A stretch of DNA of 64,000 nucleotides from JAUZRW01 sp964549915 (GTDB taxonomy: Bacteria > Chloroflexota > Anaerolineae > Aggregatilineales > Phototrophicaceae), in contig CAZJWX010000002.1 in NCBI GenBank assembly GCA_964549915.1, forward strand, positions 62,001-126,000. The letters run 5' to 3'. Position 1 is the stretch's first letter, and every line of letters begins with the position of its first letter. Positions 61,894 through 64,000 of the stretch are shown one piece after another. A program made the position numbers and the translations under genes. The notes under the pieces are model-generated. The model made no database searches. It saw only the letters and a program-made list of their open reading frames with translations, and was not told the DNA's origin.

Positions 61894-63270
61894 ATGGCTA
61901 GAAGGCGCCAAACCACCGGACTGCCGAAGAAAGAGCGCCAGGCACAGCAGGCGCCCGAACAAGAAAATCAGGAGAACCAGTTTATTGAGCGCTTGCTCGG
62001 CTACCCCAAAACACGCGTACAGCGCGAGGAAGCCATCAACCGCTTGCTGCGGCGCTCCATTGCGGTCATCTCCGCCGTTTTCATCGGCCTGATTGCCCTG
62101 GCATTATTCGTGCAATTCGTCATCACCCCTAATCTGACCATCGCAACCGTCAACGGCGAACGCATCACCGTCGGCGAATTTCAGGATCGTTTCCGTTTTG
62201 AGCAAGCGCTGGCCCTGCAACAGGCGACCATCCTGTACCAGAATGCCCAGCAGCAAGCCCAGGCATTCGGCATTGATGTCAACCAGATTCTGCAAAACAA
62301 TCAGCAATTCCAGCAGTTGAATCAGGAACTCCAATTCCCGGATATTCTCGGTCAGCGTGTGATTGACCAGATGATCGAAGATGAACTCATCCGGCAGGAA
62401 TTGGCAGCACGCGACATCGCAGTCAATGAAGAGTTGATCGAACAACAGCAGAACGAATACTTTGGCTTCGATCCGACGGAAGTCGCGCTGATTGGCACAC
62501 CCGCCACACCGACGCCAACGCCCACAATCACGCCGACGCCCTTCGTCTCGCCGACGCCATCCCCCACACCGACCGCCACCGCCACGCCAGAGACGACACC
62601 GGAAGTGGTCGCGGAGGTCACCGCAGAGGCTACCGGCGAAGCGACGGCTGAAGTGACGGAACAGGCCGTCCCAACGATCCCGCCCTCGCCGACGCCCAGC
62701 CAGGAAGATCGCATCGAAGATTACGAAGAGTCGCTGGACTTGTTCCAGGACAACCTGTTGCAGAGCGAAGCGACTGCCAGCGGTATCGACAATTTCTGGC
62801 TGCGGCAGGCACAACAGCAAGCCCTGCTGGAAGCCGTCGTCGGCGTAGACCCGGCCAAGCAGTACGTGAATGCGCGGCATATCCTGGTGGAAACAGAAGA
62901 AGAAGCTAACGAGATCATCGCGGCATTGGAAGCGGGTGAATCCTTCGCAGAACTGGCACGCTCTCGCTCGGTTGATACGACCTCCGGCGCACGCGGTGGC
63001 GAACTGGATTGGTCTCCCGTCGTGAGTTACGTGCCAGAATTCCAGGAAGCGGTGCTGAATGCTCCCATCGGCGAGGTCGTCGGCCCGGTTGAGAGCGAAT
63101 TCGGCTTCCATATCATTCAGGTGCGTGCACGCGAAGAACGTGAGGTCGAAGGTAATGAGCTTGAGACCATCCAACGCGCCGAATTCAGCGCCTGGGTTGC
63201 TGACCTGCGTGAGGACAGTGAAGAAGACATCACCATCAACGAGAACTGGCCCAACTTCCTGCCGAACTAA
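61894..63270 (+). CDS. Membrane-anchored parvulin-type peptidyl-prolyl isomerase
   Basis: 458 residues: cytoplasmic basic N-terminus, one membrane helix at about 53-77, a SurA_N-like chaperone helix region, and a rotamase (PpiC) domain at about 322-415 (NARHILVETEEEANEI; FGFHIIQV). Between the chaperone and PPIase parts is a low-complexity Pro/Thr/Ala/Glu insertion at about 200-270 (PTPTPTITPTP). It resembles PrsA/SurA foldases for exported proteins. It is downstream of the rpsR repeat with a TATGAT -10-like sequence. A strong terminator follows. Confidence 0.9.
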   Translation: MARRRQTTGLPKKERQAQQAPEQENQENQFIERLLGYPKTRVQREEAINRLLRRSIAVISAVFIGLIALALFVQFVITPNLTIATVNGERITVGEFQDRFRFEQALALQQATILYQNAQQQAQAFGIDVNQILQNNQQFQQLNQELQFPDILGQRVIDQMIEDELIRQELAARDIAVNEELIEQQQNEYFGFDPTEVALIGTPATPTPTPTITPTPFVSPTPSPTPTATATPETTPEVVAEVTAEATGEATAEVTEQAVPTIPPSPTPSQEDRIEDYEESLDLFQDNLLQSEATASGIDNFWLRQAQQQALLEAVVGVDPAKQYVNARHILVETEEEANEIIAALEAGESFAELARSRSVDTTSGARGGELDWSPVVSYVPEFQEAVLNAPIGEVVGPVESEFGFHIIQVRAREEREVEGNELETIQRAEFSAWVADLREDSEEDITINENWPNFLPN

Positions 63271-63279
63271 GATACTCAG

Positions 63280-63312
63280 CAGGATCGCCCCGATTGGGTG
63301 ATCCTGTTTTTT
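63280..63312 (+). terminator. Intrinsic terminator after PPIase gene
   Basis: CAGGATC-CCC and GGG-GATCCTG form a stem with small loop, immediately followed by TTTTTT (63307-63312). Confidence 0.9.
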
Positions 63313-63354
63313 CTCCTCCGTGATGACGCTTGCCCAACGGTTGGCGTCGCTGCA

Positions 63355-63383
63355 TTGCCACACCTACCTGCCCTGTCTATAAT
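63355..63383 (+). promoter_or_regulatory. Promoter of fhaA giving a leaderless mRNA
   Basis: TTGCCA (63355-63360), a 17-base spacer and a perfect TATAAT (63378-63383). The ATG lies 7 bases past the -10, so transcription would start at or within a base of the start codon. Confidence 0.75.
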
Positions 63384-63390
63384 GCGCAGC

Positions 63391-64000
63391 ATGAACGATC
63401 AACCACTGAACCAGCTAGAAGGACGCATTGAGCGCCTGGTTGAAGGGGTCTTCACCAGCCTCTTTGGCAAGAAAGTCCAGGCGCACGACATCGCGCTGCA
63501 GCTTGCCCGCAGCATGGAGGCGGGGCTGCGCCATGTGCCAGGGCAGGATCGGCGTCCGATTGCGCCGGACCTGTACGTAATTCGCCTACATCCGGAAACG
63601 CTGCAACAGTGGCGGATGCATTCGGCCTTCGGGGAGACACTCAGCGGCGACCTGGCCGAATACGCGACGCAGTGCGGCTATCACCTGCACAGTAAGCCCG
63701 TGATTCGCGTCGTGGAAGATGCGGAACTGGAAAGAGGCGCGGTCTCTGTACGGGCAAAGCACACCACCGCTGTCGAACACAGCACTCAGTCAATGCAGCC
63801 GATCCGTCCAGAAAACAGCGCCCAGGCCTCCGAAACACCGCAAATCATCATTAACGGCAAGAAAACCATCAAGCTGGAAGACTCCTTCATCAGCATCGGG
63901 CGCAGCGACGAGAATCAGATCGTTCTCGACGACCCTAGCGTCTCGCGGCAGCACATCCAACTGCGGCGGCGATTCGGCCTGTATACGCTCTTTGATGTCA
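63391..64000 (+). CDS. fhaA: FhaA-like protein (DUF3662 and FHA domains), cut by window end
   Basis: 203 residues are visible and the frame is still open at the window end. The N-terminal DUF3662 domain (residues about 1-115; LEGRIERLVEGVFTSLFGKKVQ, HDIALQLARSMEAG) is followed by a linker and an FHA domain from about residue 150 (SIGRSDENQIVLDDPSVSRQH), which should bind phosphothreonine. In Actinobacteria FhaA acts with Ser/Thr kinases and cell-wall genes. No Shine-Dalgarno sequence precedes the ATG, consistent with leaderless translation. Further domains may lie beyond the window. Confidence 0.85.
   Translation, partial: MNDQPLNQLEGRIERLVEGVFTSLFGKKVQAHDIALQLARSMEAGLRHVPGQDRRPIAPDLYVIRLHPETLQQWRMHSAFGETLSGDLAEYATQCGYHLHSKPVIRVVEDAELERGAVSVRAKHTTAVEHSTQSMQPIRPENSAQASETPQIIINGKKTIKLEDSFISIGRSDENQIVLDDPSVSRQHIQLRRRFGLYTLFDV

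Noticed and set aside
62104..63363. Minus-strand frame of 419 codons
   Set aside because: Antisense to the PPIase gene; low-complexity stretches arise from the Pro/Thr repeat.
1..64000. CRISPR arrays, insertion sequences, prophage or origin of replication
   Set aside because: No regularly spaced repeats, transposase or integrase genes, or clusters of DnaA boxes were seen. gyrB is present, but dnaA, dnaN and recF are not adjacent.

Overview
The window looks like a chromosomal segment of a Chloroflexota bacterium, most likely Anaerolineae-like. This is an inference from gene content: a BTAD regulator with a decayed STAND-like ATPase half, SH3/DUF4397 secreted proteins, a baseplate-J-like membrane protein beside ruvX and mltG, a response regulator fused to a CpaE/MinD-like ATPase, a YfhO-type membrane protein and FhaA (DUF3662-FHA). 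GC content is moderately high, coding density is high, and there is no prophage, insertion sequence or CRISPR array. About fifty genes are supported, plus one tRNA-Arg, a TPP riboswitch, a probable his attenuator and several well-formed promoters.

Layout. 1-5027 (minus): REC-CpaE fusion, Sir2 deacetylase, GAF histidine kinase, FAD oxidoreductase and a window-truncated SDR. 5158-8768 (plus): a coiled-coil protein and a CopB-type P-type ATPase. 8826-10805: gyrB. 11037-11109: tRNA-Arg(TCT). 11198-15088 (minus): BTAD regulator, acyl-CoA ligase behind a palindromic operator candidate, and a thioesterase. 15139-18208 (minus): hisHAFIE behind a leader ORF with tandem His codons and an intrinsic terminator. 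18220-20323 (plus): SAM hydrolase-like protein and a REC-histidine kinase. 20330-25749 (minus): MFS exporter, then thiBPQ under a TPP riboswitch. 25950-29979 (plus): S41 protease, SecG, peptide-binding protein and a cyclic-nucleotide-binding protein. 30045-31295: tyrS (minus). 31492-38217 (plus): alaS, baseplate-J-like protein, ruvX, mltG and an orphan binding lipoprotein.

38204-43353 holds pyrimidine-nucleoside phosphorylase (minus), NnrU/ICMT-like protein, DsbA-like protein, an isochorismatase-fold hydrolase and a solitary CpaF-like ATPase (minus). 43454-48467 (plus): PfkB kinase (probably adenosine kinase), adenosylhomocysteinase and a DUF4397/SH3 secreted protein. 48625-51419: rmd, gmd and tatD. 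51507-52244: a secreted two-repeat protein (minus). 52397-60444: a tightly coupled surface-glycan operon (GT2, GT4, GT-C, YfhO, O-antigen ligase). 60428-61736: rpsF-ssb-rpsR. 61894-64000: a parvulin PPIase and a truncated FhaA that appears to be translated from a leaderless mRNA.

Functional links. ahcY plus the PfkB kinase would clear S-adenosylhomocysteine and adenosine, and the DUF62 protein also makes adenosine from SAM. rmd and gmd make GDP-deoxyhexoses that could feed the nearby glycan operon. The strongest candidate for something little described is the his leader. It combines a strong promoter, an apparently leaderless 13-codon peptide ORF with two adjacent His codons, and a terminator just before hisH. 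The REC-CpaE / Sir2 / GAF-kinase cluster is the most interesting gene arrangement.
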